A DNA stretch of 64,000 nucleotides from Gracilariopsis chorda (Eukaryota; Rhodophyta; Florideophyceae; Gracilariales; Gracilariaceae), in contig NBIV01000118.1 of assembly GCA_003194525.1 (NCBI GenBank), forward strand, positions 169,117 to 233,116, written 5' to 3'. The position numbers and the translations under genes were made by a program. Shown piece by piece: positions 46,047-57,978 of this stretch (position 1 is its first letter; each line of letters starts with the position of its first letter). The notes under the pieces are model-generated. The model did not search any database. It saw only the letters and a list, made by a program, of their open reading frames with translations, and had not been told where the DNA came from.

Positions 46047-48872
46047 AGTCTATCGGACCGGTGCGCTGACCTCATATGAGGTCAGCGCAACGGCACGCAA
46101 AATTAAAAAAAATTGAAATCTGATCCGCATGGCGCCACATTTCAAATTTTGAACTTGAAACATGGCCAACTGCGTGGTCTTTGAACTATAAGTACTTGTA
46201 GAAGACGACCACTGAGCCCTAACAGCAGCTCAGTGGTCGTCAGGTCACATGCGAGCAACAAAACATGAGTTCGAACCTCGTTGAGTTTCATAAAACTCCA
46301 AAACTCCTTCGGGAGCTCGACTAATTCTAAATATCTTTAAACTCTCAGAACGTTTATAACACCCACTTGAACAGCAGAAAGAATACGGTGACATCTGTTA
46401 AAGGGGCAGTTTCGTAATAGAGTTTAAATAATCTAGCAAGTCTAAATAACGCGGATTGAATTAGTAGGGGGCTAAAAGTAAAATGAACTTATAGTAAACT
46501 TTTACATTTAAACATAGATTTTTAACATAAAAAAAGAAGGTTGACAAGGTTGTGGACATCTTCATCAGCTTCTGAACTTCATTATACCGTGACACTCTTC
46601 AATGTGTTTCATAAAACAATCTCTATTAGTACCAGTGTGACAAAAAAACACTTCTTTTTCCTTTCTGATATAGCAGCCAGAACATAAAAACTTGGACTTT
46701 GTATTACCTTTGGAGAAACTGCATCGTCCTTGATATAAAGCTTTTGTAATCTTGCCATCTTTGTTTTTTCTCTTTCTATTCGTCTGCATTAAATGCAAGC
46801 CAGTGCCTGCAAACATTGGCTTCTCATGATCATTTTCACATTCTTGCTCATCTCTTCTCATTAGATCTGTGGTATCCCATGTATTCTCAATTAGTTCATC
46901 AGGCAATTAGCAATAGAAAGGGTGCGGACTTTTCACGTTTCGGGTTCCATTTGCGGCTTTGTACAAATTCCAGGCGTCCACAATACAAATCGATAGAAGA
47001 GAGCAGTTCACTCGAAATGACCACTCTTTCACTTCAATTATCTTCTTCAGATTCAGATCATCTTGTCTGCATCTGTTATGGCGATCGATCATTGAACAGT
47101 TTTTGTAAAAATCTTCACACACTTCGGGAATTGCGACCTCCATTTCCACTTTCTTAGAAATATTTCCCTCCCGTCTCCACCTTTCTCGAATAATAGGACA
47201 GCCAGGACTAACCATGCCAGACGTTGATACGAAATACCTTCTTTCTCTGTCCAACCACATTAAAGCCATTATATCATTATTGATAATGCTTCCTTTCGAT
47301 AGCATAGATACAAAATCTCCCCTGTCTGATAAAGTAGTTTCGGAGAGATGTGTCATGGGATATTCACGAGTAGCATTTTTGACAACTCTAGTAAACCTTA
47401 AACCTTTTTCCAGTAATGCTTTCGCTGTACTGACAGACGCAAAAAAAGAATCCGCACATACCGAACTTTCTGATCCAAACCATGGTTGCACTAAGCGAAG
47501 TAAGACTGCCGTTCCATGGGCGTTATCAGAATCAAAAACTTGTTCCGGAATATCTGCACCCATATTGAGCTCAATGTTCAGCATTATGCCACTTCGTGCA
47601 CAACATACGGCCTTCATTTCAAGACCATTTTTCGGCTTTCTGTCTAATGCCGTATAGTGCGGAAGCCCGACATCAATCCAATTACCGCCTAATCCGTACC
47701 ATCGTGACATTCCTTCGTCAACACATAAGGCATGTGATGGCGTGACAAAAGACCGACGATGGTTATTGATTGCCTTCACAAAATCTGTTACGAAGGACCA
47801 ACGCGCGATTCCCTGCTCTTCAGTCACACCATTTCCGCTGAAGCATATTGAACTTCTAAGCATTTCAAATCTGTTCCGTGACATCGCAAGACCAATATTT
47901 GGCTGAGGAATAAACGTAGAAAAAGGCTCGAGGCTCCAAAGATCCCGTCTGTTAGAGAACTCAATGCGAGTCATGAGGATAAGAATTCCAAAGAACTTGA
48001 GCAATTCTCCCCCTGAAGTCCTCCGAACGTCTTTGCTTTCTAACCGAACATTTGTTCTGTTCACTATGAACTGCAAATGCTGCATAGGGAACATCCAAAG
48101 AAAGAAATCTAATGCACTCATGTTTGGAGGAACGTGACGCAGTGAGATAAGATCTCCAGCTGGGCCAACCACTTTTCACTGATGCATTTGCATACAACCA
48201 TTCAGAGGACTCAACGTCGTACAGGTTTCCCACACACGACCATGAATCACAGTTCATTGGACAGGTGTATTTTTGCTTAATGAACTTGTTTGCGGCTGCA
48301 AAACTTGCATCTGAGATGGTGTCACAAGAGCATCTTCCTCCACATTTTGCGTATTAATGGGTTCAACCTCGGTAATAGGCTCTTCTGCAGCATTCACGGC
48401 TTCGTCCACACTGGTACCTAGCTTGACACTAGATAGAGGTAGAGTTACTTCTTTTTCTCGGTTCGGTAGACAAAACTTCACAGTCAGAAAAGTAAGATTT
48501 CAATTGTTGATCTTACGAATGTCAACATTGAGGAAAGAACCGTGTACCGTTGTTGACTTCCATAGAGATCCGTAATAACGTTTGCATTCAGCGTCATTTG
48601 TAACCAGACGAGCACGGCTGTTGACAGTTGTTCCAACAGTTCTGCGAAGATCTGTGGACGGGGCCATTGTGTATGAATGTTGTTGACGATAGTGCTTGAT
48701 GTGACAGCTACGACTGTTGATGATGTGTTGTGGACATGTTTCAGCGCTGCCGGTGTAGAAGACATGATGAGAAGATCAAAGCGAAAAAGTTTTTGGAAAA
48801 GTATTAAGGTTTTGATAAAGTTCTAAAGGTAATTAAGATTGACCTCATATGAGGTCGCTGGTCAGATAGACA
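46047..48872 (-). mobile_element. piggyBac-type DNA transposon
   Basis: A 2,826-bp insertion in B1. The left end AGTCTATCGGACC and the inverted right end TGTCTATCTGACC are terminal inverted repeats that continue into GACCTCATATGAGGTC on both sides. At the left this is part of a perfect 28-bp palindrome (46062-46089, centre CATATG). The 16-bp palindrome on the right is at 48841-48856. One minus-strand transposase frame is inside. The duplication looks like CTAG, not the TTAA usual for piggyBac. Confidence 0.8.
46565..48481 (-). pseudogene. piggyBac-type transposase, broken
   Basis: The N-terminal acidic region (MKFCLPNREKEVTLPLSSVK at 48481) ends at TGA 48254-48256. The next piece (NCDSWSCVGNLYDVE) is in another frame to about 48170. 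The main frame from 48172 has the DDE_Tnp_1_7-type core: LDFFLWMFPMQHLQFIVNRT, ELLKFFGILILMTRIEF, LCVDEGMSRWYG (first Asp), VCADSFFASV (second Asp) and MIDRHNRC (third Asp). A TAA at 46907-46909 separates the C-terminal Cys-rich domain (CSGC, FFCHTG, CFMKHIEEC). The family cuts and pastes DNA. One stop and at least one shift make this copy inactive as read. Confidence 0.85.
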
Positions 48873-48876
48873 CTAG

Positions 48877-49592
48877 CAACGGAGGAGGACAAATCACCAG
48901 TGGATGTGCAGTTGTACCAGCAGATGATCGGGTCTCTGCTGTACTTGGCAATACGTACTACGATGGATATACTTGCTCCCGTTCTCATCCTGGCTCGTTT
49001 TCATAGTTCTCCTACCGCTTGGTTTCACAAAGCTGTGAAGCGTGTGCTCAGGTACCTGTGTGGAACGCGACAGCATGGGCTATGCTACAGGCCTGGATCG
49101 CTAGATCTGCATGGTTTTGTGGACTCTGACTACGCTGGATACACTACGAGTGGGAAGTCGATGTCCGGGTATATCGTTAAACTTGGGTCAGCAACCTGCC
49201 GGTATGGTGGTAGAAAACAAGTGTCAGTTGCGCTATCAACTGGCGAGGAGGAGTACTATGCTCTGACTTTGGCTGCACAGGAAGTGGTATGGGTTGCTCG
49301 TGTGCTATGGGAATGCGGCTTCGACGTGAACACTTTGGTTCCTCTACACTGTGACAACCAGTGCGCATTGGAGTGGGCTGGTGGTGAAAGGTGTTCTTCT
49401 AGTCGTGCTAAGCACATTGATGTAAAGGTTCACTTTATCCGAGATCTCATAAGAGACAATGTGATTAGTGTTCAATACGTCCGAAGTGAGCTGAACGATG
49501 CCGATTTACTCACCAAGCCACTGGGACGTATGAGTTTTAATGCAATTCTCAAACGGCTTGGTCTTGGACAGGAACACGAGGAGGAGTGTTGA
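48877..49592 (+). pseudogene. B1 RT end and RNase H
   Basis: Follows directly on 46042 when the DNA transposon is removed: EEDKSPVDVQLYQQMIGSLL, SDYAGYTTSGKSMSGYIVKL, STGEEEYYAL, CDNQCALEWA and the LGLGQEHEEEC terminus. The EEE codons are the polypurine tract (GAGGAGGAG), and Cys plus TGA are the start of the LTR. This part is open. RNase H would remove the RNA template. Confidence 0.9.
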
Positions 49593-50311
49593 AGTCTAGA
49601 AGTGGTCGAGTGCCTGGCCAACCTCCCCAGAAGGTCTAAACCTGGTCTAAAACTAAACCTTCAGGGGACGATGGGCACTTTTAGAGCCCCTTGCTCCAAC
49701 AGCGCATATGCGCCTCTGCTCAAACCCAACGTGAAACGGCAATGTGATTGGCTACTGCAAAATGCTATATACATTGCATACCGTACAAGTGTTATGGAGT
49801 GTATGGTACTGGATTGCGGATATGCACAAGTGGAGCAATGTGGTTGGTCCAAGTGTGCGCGCAGTAGACGGTTGTGCTGCAATGCCGAAGATGCGAATGG
49901 GAGCTGTATTGGGTGATTTGGGACAATGTGCGTTTGCGAGCTGCGCGGAGGGGTTGGAGTGCAAGGATGGTAATTGTTGATTTTTTAGAGCTGGTTCCAG
50001 ATCAAGGGACTGGCAATGGATTTCCCGCATTGATTGATTTAGTTATTTGAAATTGTGACCCTCTAGATTGTGTGCGCGTTTCGTGTACACCTGCACACAC
50101 GAATAACGTGTAGTGTAATGGTGCAACCACCGCCGTCGCTTGCTGCGACGACGGTGAAGTGTGTGCGGTAGGGTATATGTAGATTGGCTTTGCCTGCTGT
50201 CGAGTAAACTGGTCGACTAAGGCTGACAACCTTCCTTGTTTTATTTTCTTGTTTCTTCTTCCTCCCGTTGTTTCTTCCCTTTTGTTTTCATAGCCCGCGT
50301 GCGTTGCAACA
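49587..50311 (+). repeat. B-family LTR shared by B1 and B2
   Basis: 725 bp, 3' LTR of B1 and 5' LTR of B2. It has the palindrome GCGCATATGCGC at 49702-49713. Confidence 0.9.
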
Positions 50312-50325
50312 GGTTATGGGCCCAG

Positions 50326-51098
50326 AGCGTCGACTTTTTGCAGACGTCGCGCTCTACTAATATCTCTTTGGATTCTACGAAGACTGGTTTTTCTTTCGCG
50401 CAGGTACGTGTTGCGTTGCGAGCGAGCGAATCTTGTGGAAGTCGAGTGGCAGTGGTGAAAGTAGGCAAAGCGTTCAGAGACACCTTCTCTGGTAAGCCGA
50501 CCTGCGCCTGTTCCGATCCCTGCTTCTTTGCTTCAGCGCACAAGGAAGACCGCGCTATTTTCCGGCAAGTGACTAGAAGGGGTTACCTGGTGAAAGCTTA
50601 TCGCGTCAGCTACTAGCCTCCCTTGGACGTCTCGTACGGATTGTAAAGCATCTCGCTCTGAAGTGCGCAGAGCAGGATTGGTTGCAGAAACCGCATCTCA
50701 CCTGGAGAGAGTTACCAGGGACCAGAGGATTCGGACCTCTAGGGTAGCGGGGATAGTATCTCCTGCCAGTGCGCCCGTCTTAAGAAGTTTTATCTCTGTC
50801 CAGGCTCGTATCAGTACGTCCTGTGAGTATACTCTGGGCGTTGAGTAACCGAACTCTGCCTGTGATCGCGTACGAGACGCGTCTCGACAAGCGTAGTAGA
50901 CTTGGTTACACGGTCTCCGCTGAAGTTTTCGCTGTTGAGTGTTTGAGATTCTTCTCCGCTCCAGTTTTTCTGGTTCTTTGTGTAACAGAAGCCTTGAAAT
51001 CCCTCTTTCGGGTTCAATACATTGCGTGGATATCACTACATTTGGCATCTACATAGTTGCTTTTGTTGCTTTTCTTTGGTTCTAGTCCCGTAGGAACC
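50326..51098 (+). other. B2 5' untranslated leader
   Basis: Leader homologous to 41635-42411, with the hairpin pair at 50724-50776. Confidence 0.75.
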
Positions 51099-54000
51099 AT
51101 GTCCGACTCCGAAGTTGAAACGGAATCCACATCTGGAATAAAAATTTCTCGTTTCCATGGTAAGCGTGGTGATGATTATATGCTGTGGCGTCACCGTCTC
51201 CGTGCTGCATGCCGTATTAATGGTGTCTGGAATGTCGCGAATCCCTGTGGGGTTCAATCTACCACAGATATTTCAACTCAAGACACAACTACCGCAGGTA
51301 GTGGCACTGAAATAGCAACTCCCTGTATCATTGCGAAACGAGAAAAGGCTTGTGGTATCATCATCTGTGCTCTTGGTGATGCTCCATTACGCGTAGTCAT
51401 GGACGTGGATGATGATCCTGCACGTATGTTGCAACTATTGGATGGAAGTCATGCCTCCAATAGGACTGTATCAAGAATTGCAGTGCAGACACGATTGTTC
51501 CGAATGTCGTACAGCGGTGAGAACATGTCCAGCTATGTGGATCAATACACGGCATTGCTCGCTCAGTTAGACCGTATGTGCAAGGATGCTGCTATACCAG
51601 AGTCTCACAAGGCACCTATGCTACTTGCTTCCATTGATCCGAGCAGTTCGTTGGAGTCCACGGCTGCTGCACTCCGTACCAAGGACATATCGGAACTGAC
51701 TTGGGACTATGTGGCAACCACTTTGATCGATGAGTACAATGCTCGTCTGGTCAGTTCTTCTAGTTCTGGACGTACGCGAAGACGAAAGAAGAACAGAAGC
51801 AAAGGTTCTGGTGGTTCACGTGTGTCCCAATACTCCAGTCACACTCACATCAGGGATGGAAGTGACTCTGATGATCGGCCAAGTACAACTGGTAGAGCAT
51901 ACGTGGTGTCCAGTAACCGGAATTATCACTGTGAATTCTGTGATCGTGATGGTCACACAAAGGAAAGATGCCATGTGAATCCCGATAACGCAGATAATCA
52001 CTTACCCAAAAGCATCCTTGACAAGCTTAACATCAAATCGAAGAGCAAATCTGGGGCGTCCAAGTCTTGCAATAAACCGGCTAGTAGTTCATCAAAGATT
52101 GAGGTATGTGGTATGGCACTGGAAAAGTCTTCCATCGTACCTCCCGACAGTTGTGATATGGACACCTATGCCGATAGTGGTGCTACATCACACTTTTTCC
52201 ATTCGGTGTCTGCGTTTATTCCCGAGTCTTTGCACAACGTAGAAACTCGAACCATCATGCTTGCCGACAATACTGAAGTATGTGCATCGCAGCGGGGTGA
52301 CATAGTATTGCCATTTGAGTACGCAAACCTACGATTGACTGATGTCCTGTTCGTTCCAGAACTGGAATACAATTTGGTGTCCATAGGATGCTTGGCGGAC
52401 AAGGGCATTGAATCCTTCTTTCGCTCAAGTGAAGTTCGTCTCACTTTGGACATTGGTTTTGTAGTCGGCAGTGGCCATCGCGATCGACGCTCGGGGTTGT
52501 ACACCTTACCCGATCCGATATTGCAAGGTACCAACCCAACCCCACCCTCTTCACCAACTAGTGGAGATCATTGCATGAAGACATCAGAGTCCAGTATTGC
52601 TAATCTATGGCATCGGCGACTTGCCCACATCAATGCGCGCGACCTCCAGTCAGTTTACAAACATGCTGAAGGGGTGCCGAAGATGTCGGGAATGGAGGAG
52701 ATATGCCGCCCGTGTATGCTTGGTAAGGCACATAAACTTCCGTTCCCTGGCAAATACGACCGAGCATCAGCCGTAGGTGAGGTGGTACACTCCGATATAC
52801 TAGGACCCCTTGTACCTTCATTCCCACAAAGGTTTCAATATGCCTCTACCTTCCTTGACGAGCATTCAAGGTATGCACTCTTAGGCTTCATGACCCACAA
52901 AAGTGAAATTGCTGTTGTATTCGATGCAGTTGAGCACAAGTTCCAGCAGCTTGGAGGAGTGGCCATTGCGAAAGTGCACTCGGATAATGCCCAGGAGTAT
53001 ATTGCGTTGCAGCTGAACCCTGCCAACAATCTTCATGGCACTTCTTTCTCTCCTCCGTATACTCCGGCACACAATGCAATAGCCGAGCGCATCAATCGCA
53101 CTATGGAGGAAGCTGCTCGAGCTTTGCTCATACAGGCAAGTCTCCCAGAGTGCTTGTGGCCATACGCATTAAAGCACGTCATACAGGTTCGCAATAGGGT
53201 TTATCACTCAGCAACTGGAAGCAGCCCTTACCTTTTGATGAGTGGTTCAAAACCATCCCTGAAGCATGTCAAAGAGTTTGGGTGTGCTGCGTTCGTGCTT
53301 AGGATGAAACCGGATACCAAGTTCGAGTCTCGTGTACTTGTGGGAGTGTACTTGCAGACTCTTGAGCATGGTGTGTATAATGGTTTCGTCAAGGATAGTG
53401 ATGCGATTCCACGCATTGTAAAGTCTCGGCATGTGACATTTGACGAGTCCAAGTTCCCTGGGGCACCATTTCTTGAACATGTTATGAGTGATGAAGGTGC
53501 ATCAGATGATACATATGAATGCACAGATCACTCTGAAATCGATACTGAGAGTGGTAGTATGGTTTCTGTGGACAAACCATTCGACATTGAGAGTGATACG
53601 GAACATATTGAATCCACTCCTATACCAACGGCACAGAGCATTGAAAGCGGTACCGATCATCCAGATGATAGCGAGCATACTTCTGGTGACGATTCGGACC
53701 CAGACAATTGTGGTGAGCATGCCCCAAGTGCTAGTCAACATACTTCGGACACTGATGTCTTACCGGAATCTGAACCAGAACCACGCTATCCTCGCCGTAG
53801 ACGACGTGCACCAGCTAAGTGGTGGTACATGGCCGGTAGTGCAACGTCACAAATGGATATTACTACCAGTGATGAACCTACTCTGGACGAAGCACTGCCT
53901 GCCACACCACTTGAGCAGAGCCTTTGGAAGAGTGCCATTGATGAAGAACTGACATCTCTGGAGGAGAAGAACACTTGGGAGGAGGATGAATCACCTGCCT

Positions 54001-54817
54001 CTCATCCTCTTCCTACTCATGTCATTCTAAACGTAAAGCGCGATGCCAAAGGATCAGTTGAGAGATTCAAGATTCAAGGCTAGGGTTGTGGCTGGTGGCA
54101 ATCACCAGACATACGGGCAGAACTACATGGAGACATATGCGCCAGTAGTGCCATTTAGCCTGGTCCGCATGTTCCTGGACGTCGCACTTTGTCTTCAGAT
54201 GTATTTGGCTCAAGTAGATGTTAAGACTGCATTTCTCAACGGTGAGCTTAAAGAAGACGTGTGGGTGATGTCGCCGCGTGGTGTTCCTGGTCTGACCACA
54301 AAGTGCTATAAGTTACTCAAGGCTATGTACGGTTTGAAACAGGCTCATCTAGCATGGCACACCAAGTTCAAAGCAGACATGAAGAGGTTGGGTTTTGAGG
54401 AACTACCCAGCGGACCGTGCGTATTCAAGCAAAAGATTGGAGATGGCATGTATGGCTACATTCTCGTATACGTGCACGACATTCTGGTGTTAACGCCAAG
54501 GCTAGAACAACAGACTACGGTGTTGGAGGAGCTCAAAACACTCTATGACCTCCGCATTGAGAACCGAATCACTCTGTACCTTGGCGTGGAGCTGTCATGG
54601 AAGATAGGTACAGCCGGACAACTCCTTGGTGTCAAGCTGGGACAGTCGCTGTATATTGAAAGTATACTTCGACGATTTGGTCTCCAGAACGCTAAGCCAG
54701 TACCTAGCCCTATGGTGGAGTGCTTCTTCACATCTCTAGCAATGGAGGAGGACAAATCACCAATGGATGTGCAGTTGTACCAGCAGATGATCGGGTCTCT
54801 GCTGTACTTGGCACTAC
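51099..54817 (+). pseudogene. B2 copia gag-pol (one frameshift, 3' end cut)
   Basis: The best-preserved B polyprotein. It starts MSDSEVETESTSGIKISRFH and is open for nearly 1,000 codons. CCHC knuckle C-EF-C-DRDG-H-TKER-C is intact, with protease DSGATSHFF, LWHRRLAHIN, HSDILGP (Asp), HSDNAQE (Asp) and AERINRT (Glu). A short direct duplication of GATTCAA at about 54067-54080 shifts the frame just before ARVVAGGNHQTYGQNYME. RT then has VDVKTAFLNGELKEDVWVMS and YVHD in place of YVDD. The frame ends at QMIGSLLYLAL, where B3 enters. Confidence 0.9.
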
Positions 54818-55542
54818 TGTTGCAACGCACGCGGGTTATGAAAACAAAAGGGAAGAAACAACGGGAGGAAGAAGAAACAAGAAAATAAAACAAGGAAGGT
54901 TGTCAGCCTTAGTCGACCAGTTTACTCGACAGCAGGCAAAGCCAATCTACACATACCCTACCGCACACACTTCACCGTCGTCGCAGCAAGCGACGGCGGT
55001 GGTTGCACCATTACACTACACGTTATTCGTGTGTGCAGGTGTACACGAAACGCGCACACAATCTAGAGGGTCACAATTTCAAATAACTAAATCAATCAAT
55101 GCGGCAAATCCATTGCCAGTCCCTTGGTCTGGAACCAGCTCTAAAAAATCAACAATTACCATCCTTGCACTCCAACCCCTCCGCGCAGCCCGCAAACGCA
55201 CATTGTCCCAAATCACCCAATACAGCTCCCATTCGCATCTTCGGCATTGCAGCACAACCGTCTTCTGCGCGCACACTTGGACCAACCACATTGCTCCACT
55301 TGTGCATATCCGCAATCCAGTACCATACATTCCATAACACTTGTACGGTATACAATGCATATAGCATTTTGCAGTAGCCAATCACATTGCCGTTTCACGT
55401 TGGGTTTGAGCAGAGGCGCATATGCGCTTTTGGAGCGAGGGGCTCCAAAAGCGCCCATCGTCCCCTGAAGATTTGGTTTTGGACCAAGCTGACACCTTCT
55501 GTGGGGGTTGGCCAGGCACTCGGCCACTTGTAGAGTTCAACA
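54818..55542 (-). repeat. B3 3' LTR
   Basis: 725 bp. On the minus strand it starts TGTTGAACTCTACAAGTGG. An extra TGTTGAAG (55543-55550) precedes it, an 8-bp duplication of the LTR tip. The palindrome is at 55416-55427. Confidence 0.9.
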
Positions 55543-55544
55543 CT

Positions 55545-57199
55545 TCAACACTCCTCCTCGAGTTCCTGTCCAAGACCAAGCCGTTTGAGAATTGTATTAA
55601 CACTCATACGTCCCAATGGCTTGGTGAGTAAATCGGCATCATTCAGCTCACTTGGGACGTATTGAACACTAATCACATTGTCTCTTATGAGATCTCGGAT
55701 AAAGTGAACCTTTACATCAATGTGCTTAGCAGGACTACAAGGAAACCTTTCACCACCAGCCCACTCCAATGCGCACTGGTTGTCAGAGTGTAGATGAACC
55801 AAAGGTTTCATGTCGAAGCCACATTCCCGTAGCACACGAGCAACCCATACCACTTCCTGTGCAGCCAAAGTCAGAGCATAGTACTCCGCCTCGCCAGTGG
55901 ATAGCGCAACTGACGCTTGTTTTCTACCACCATACCAGCAGGTTGCTGACCCAAGTTTAACGATATACCCGGACATCGACTTCCGACTCGTAGTATCTCC
56001 AGCGTAATCAGAGTCCACAAAACCATGCAGATCTAGCGATCCAGGCCTGTAGCATAGCCCATGCTGTCGCGTTCCACACAGGTACCTGACCACACGCTTC
56101 ACTGCTTTGTGACACCAAGCGGTAGGAGCACTCTGAAAAGGAGCCAGGATGAGAACTGGTGCAAGTATATCCAACCTAGTACGTAGTGCCAAGTACAGCA
56201 GAGACCCGATCATCTGCTGGTACAACTGCACATCCATTGGTGATTTGTCCTCCTCCATTGCTAGAGATGTGAAGAAGCACTCCACCATAGGGCTAGGTAC
56301 TGGCTTAGCGTTCTGGAGACCAAATCGTCGAATTATACTTTCAATATACAGCGACTGTCCCAGCTTGACACCAAGGAGTTGTCCGGCTGTACCTATCTTC
56401 CATGACAGCTCCACGCCAAGGTACAGAGTGATTCGGTTCTCAATGCAGAGGTCATAGAGTGTTTTGAGCTCCTCCAACACCGTAGTCCGTTGCTCCAGCG
56501 TTGGCGTGAACACCAGAATGTCGTCCACATATACGAGTATGTAGGCATACATGCCATCTCCAACCTTTCGCTTGAATACGCAAGGTGCGCTGGGTAGTTC
56601 CTCAAAACCGAACCTCTTCATGTCTGCTTTGAACTTGGTGTGCCATGCTAGATGAGCCTGTTTCAAACCGTACATAGCCTTGAGTAACATATAGAACTTT
56701 GTGGTCAGACCAGGAACACCACGCGGCGACATCACCCACACGTCTTCTTTAAGCTCACCGTTGAGAAATGCAGTCTTAACATCTACTTGAGCCACATACA
56801 TCTGAAGACATAGTGCGACGTCCAGGAACATGCGGACCAGGCTAAATGGCACTACTGGCGCATATGTCTCCATGTAGTTCTGCCCGTATGTCTGGTGATT
56901 GCCACAAGCCACAACCCTAGCCTTGAATCTCTCAACTGATCCTTTGGCATCGCGCTTTACGTTTAGAATGACATGAGTAGGAAGAGGATGAGAGGCAGGT
57001 GATTCATCCTCCTCCCAAGTGTTCTTCTCCTCCAGAGATGTCAGTTCTTCATCAATGGCACTCTTCCAAAGGCTCTGCTCAAGTGGTGTGGCAGACAGTG
57101 CTTCGCCCAGAGTAGGTTCATCACTGGTAGTAATACCCATTTGTGACGTTGCACTACCGGCCATGTACCACCGCTTAGCTGGTGCACGTCGTGTACGGC
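55545..57199 (-). CDS. B3 copia reverse transcriptase and RNase H, open
   Basis: Single open minus-strand frame of about 551 codons within the element. It begins in the charged linker (RTRRAPAKRWYMAGSATSQM) and contains RT (FKARVVACGNHQTYGQNYME, DVKTAFLNGELKEDVWVMSP, the intact active site YVDDILVF) and RNase H (SDYAGDTTSRKSMSGYIVKL, STGEAEYYAL, SDNQCALEWA), ending LGQELEEEC. The catalytic motifs are unbroken, unlike B1, B2 and B4, but Gag, protease and integrase are cut off by E1. Confidence 0.9.
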
Positions 57200-57978
57200 T
57201 GTTGGCAGTAGTACCTGTGCTGTCACTGAAAACCAAATGTTCCGGGGAGCATGGGCTGTTTTAGAGGGTACCTCTGCAAAAGCGCATATGCGCGTGTGCG
57301 CGAACCCAACGTGAAATAGGCTTCTGATTGGCTACCGCAAATGTACATATGCAACGTGGTGCGTACAAGTGGTATGGCATAACTGGATCGGTTGGACACA
57401 CCCACGTGTCCAGCTACTACAGTGGTCACAGTGTACGTTGTGTGCAGGGGATACTGGTGAAGTTGTTGACAGCTGGTACAAGTGGTACAGCAGTGGTTGG
57501 TACAATGGTAAGGTGCACATGCACTGTCAACAGGTTTACACATGCACGGGTATATTGATGACGTGGGTGTTGTGTGCATAGCCACATGATGACATGGCAC
57601 TAACACCACAGGTTACGTGCCGACTTACCGTGACGTGTTGACTTACCGTGATGTGTTGGCATGTGCTGGGGTGTGTTGGAGTCGTGAATTTGTGCCTTGT
57701 CATGGTCATGTGTATGCACGTAACTAATACAGAACATTGGTGCGTTGGAGTGCGTTGGTGTAATGAGGTTGTGCTGAGCTGGCTATGTCATGTTGGATGA
57801 TGATTGGTAGTATTGAGTGTCCCTGCTTAGTGGTTTAGGTTTTACTTGTAGTTGGTGTTCCCGCGCAATTCGAGTTTAGAGTGGTATATAAGATGTGCCT
57901 GAAGGACCTCCAAGTAAATCCAAGCTAGAGCTGGCGAACGTCCCCTCTATCCCCTCAACTTCCTTTCAACTATCAACA
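57200..57978 (+). repeat. E1 5' LTR
   Basis: 779 bp starting TGTTGGCAGTAGTACC and ending ATCAACA. The U3 palindrome GCGCATATGCGC is at 57282-57293, and the TATA box TATATAAG at 57885-57892, placing transcription start about 30 bp further on. Confidence 0.9.

Larger units (their letters stand above)
40896..50311 (+). mobile_element. B-family copia element B1, carrying a piggyBac-type insertion
   Basis: 5' LTR 40896-41620, primer-binding site 41621-41634, leader, gag-pol from 42412, interrupted at 46046 by a DNA transposon, resuming at 48877 and ending at 49592, with the 3' LTR at 49587-50311. That LTR is also the 5' LTR of B2. Without its insert B1 is about 6.6 kb. Confidence 0.9.
50312..54817 (+). 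mobile_element. B-family copia internal region B2, cut by B3
   Basis: Primer-binding site 50312-50325, leader, then gag-pol from 51099, ending at the B3 insertion (54818). ACTAC (54813-54817) is the predicted target duplication. The remaining RNase H and 3' LTR should appear right of the window. With B1 it forms a tandem LTR-internal-LTR-internal array. Confidence 0.9.
54818..57199 (-). mobile_element. B-family copia element B3, 3' half
   Basis: Minus-strand B element inserted in B2. The 3' LTR (54818-55542), RNase H and RT are present. E1 is inserted at 57200 in its pol. Its 5' half and 5' LTR should lie beyond E1, right of the window. Confidence 0.9.

Noticed and set aside
46103-48836. TTAA at both inner ends of the piggyBac-type element (46103-46106 and 48833-48836) as the true target duplication
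   Set aside because: Sequences beside these TTAA sites are not inverted repeats of each other, whereas the outer ends AGTCTATC/TGTCTATC are, and the outer ends fit the empty site in B2 and B3.
57223-57609. A 128-codon minus-strand frame in the E LTR, seen again near 63373-63654
   Set aside because: It is antisense to the LTR, rich in Cys/His/Thr from simple base composition, and has no domain. It recurs only because the LTR recurs.
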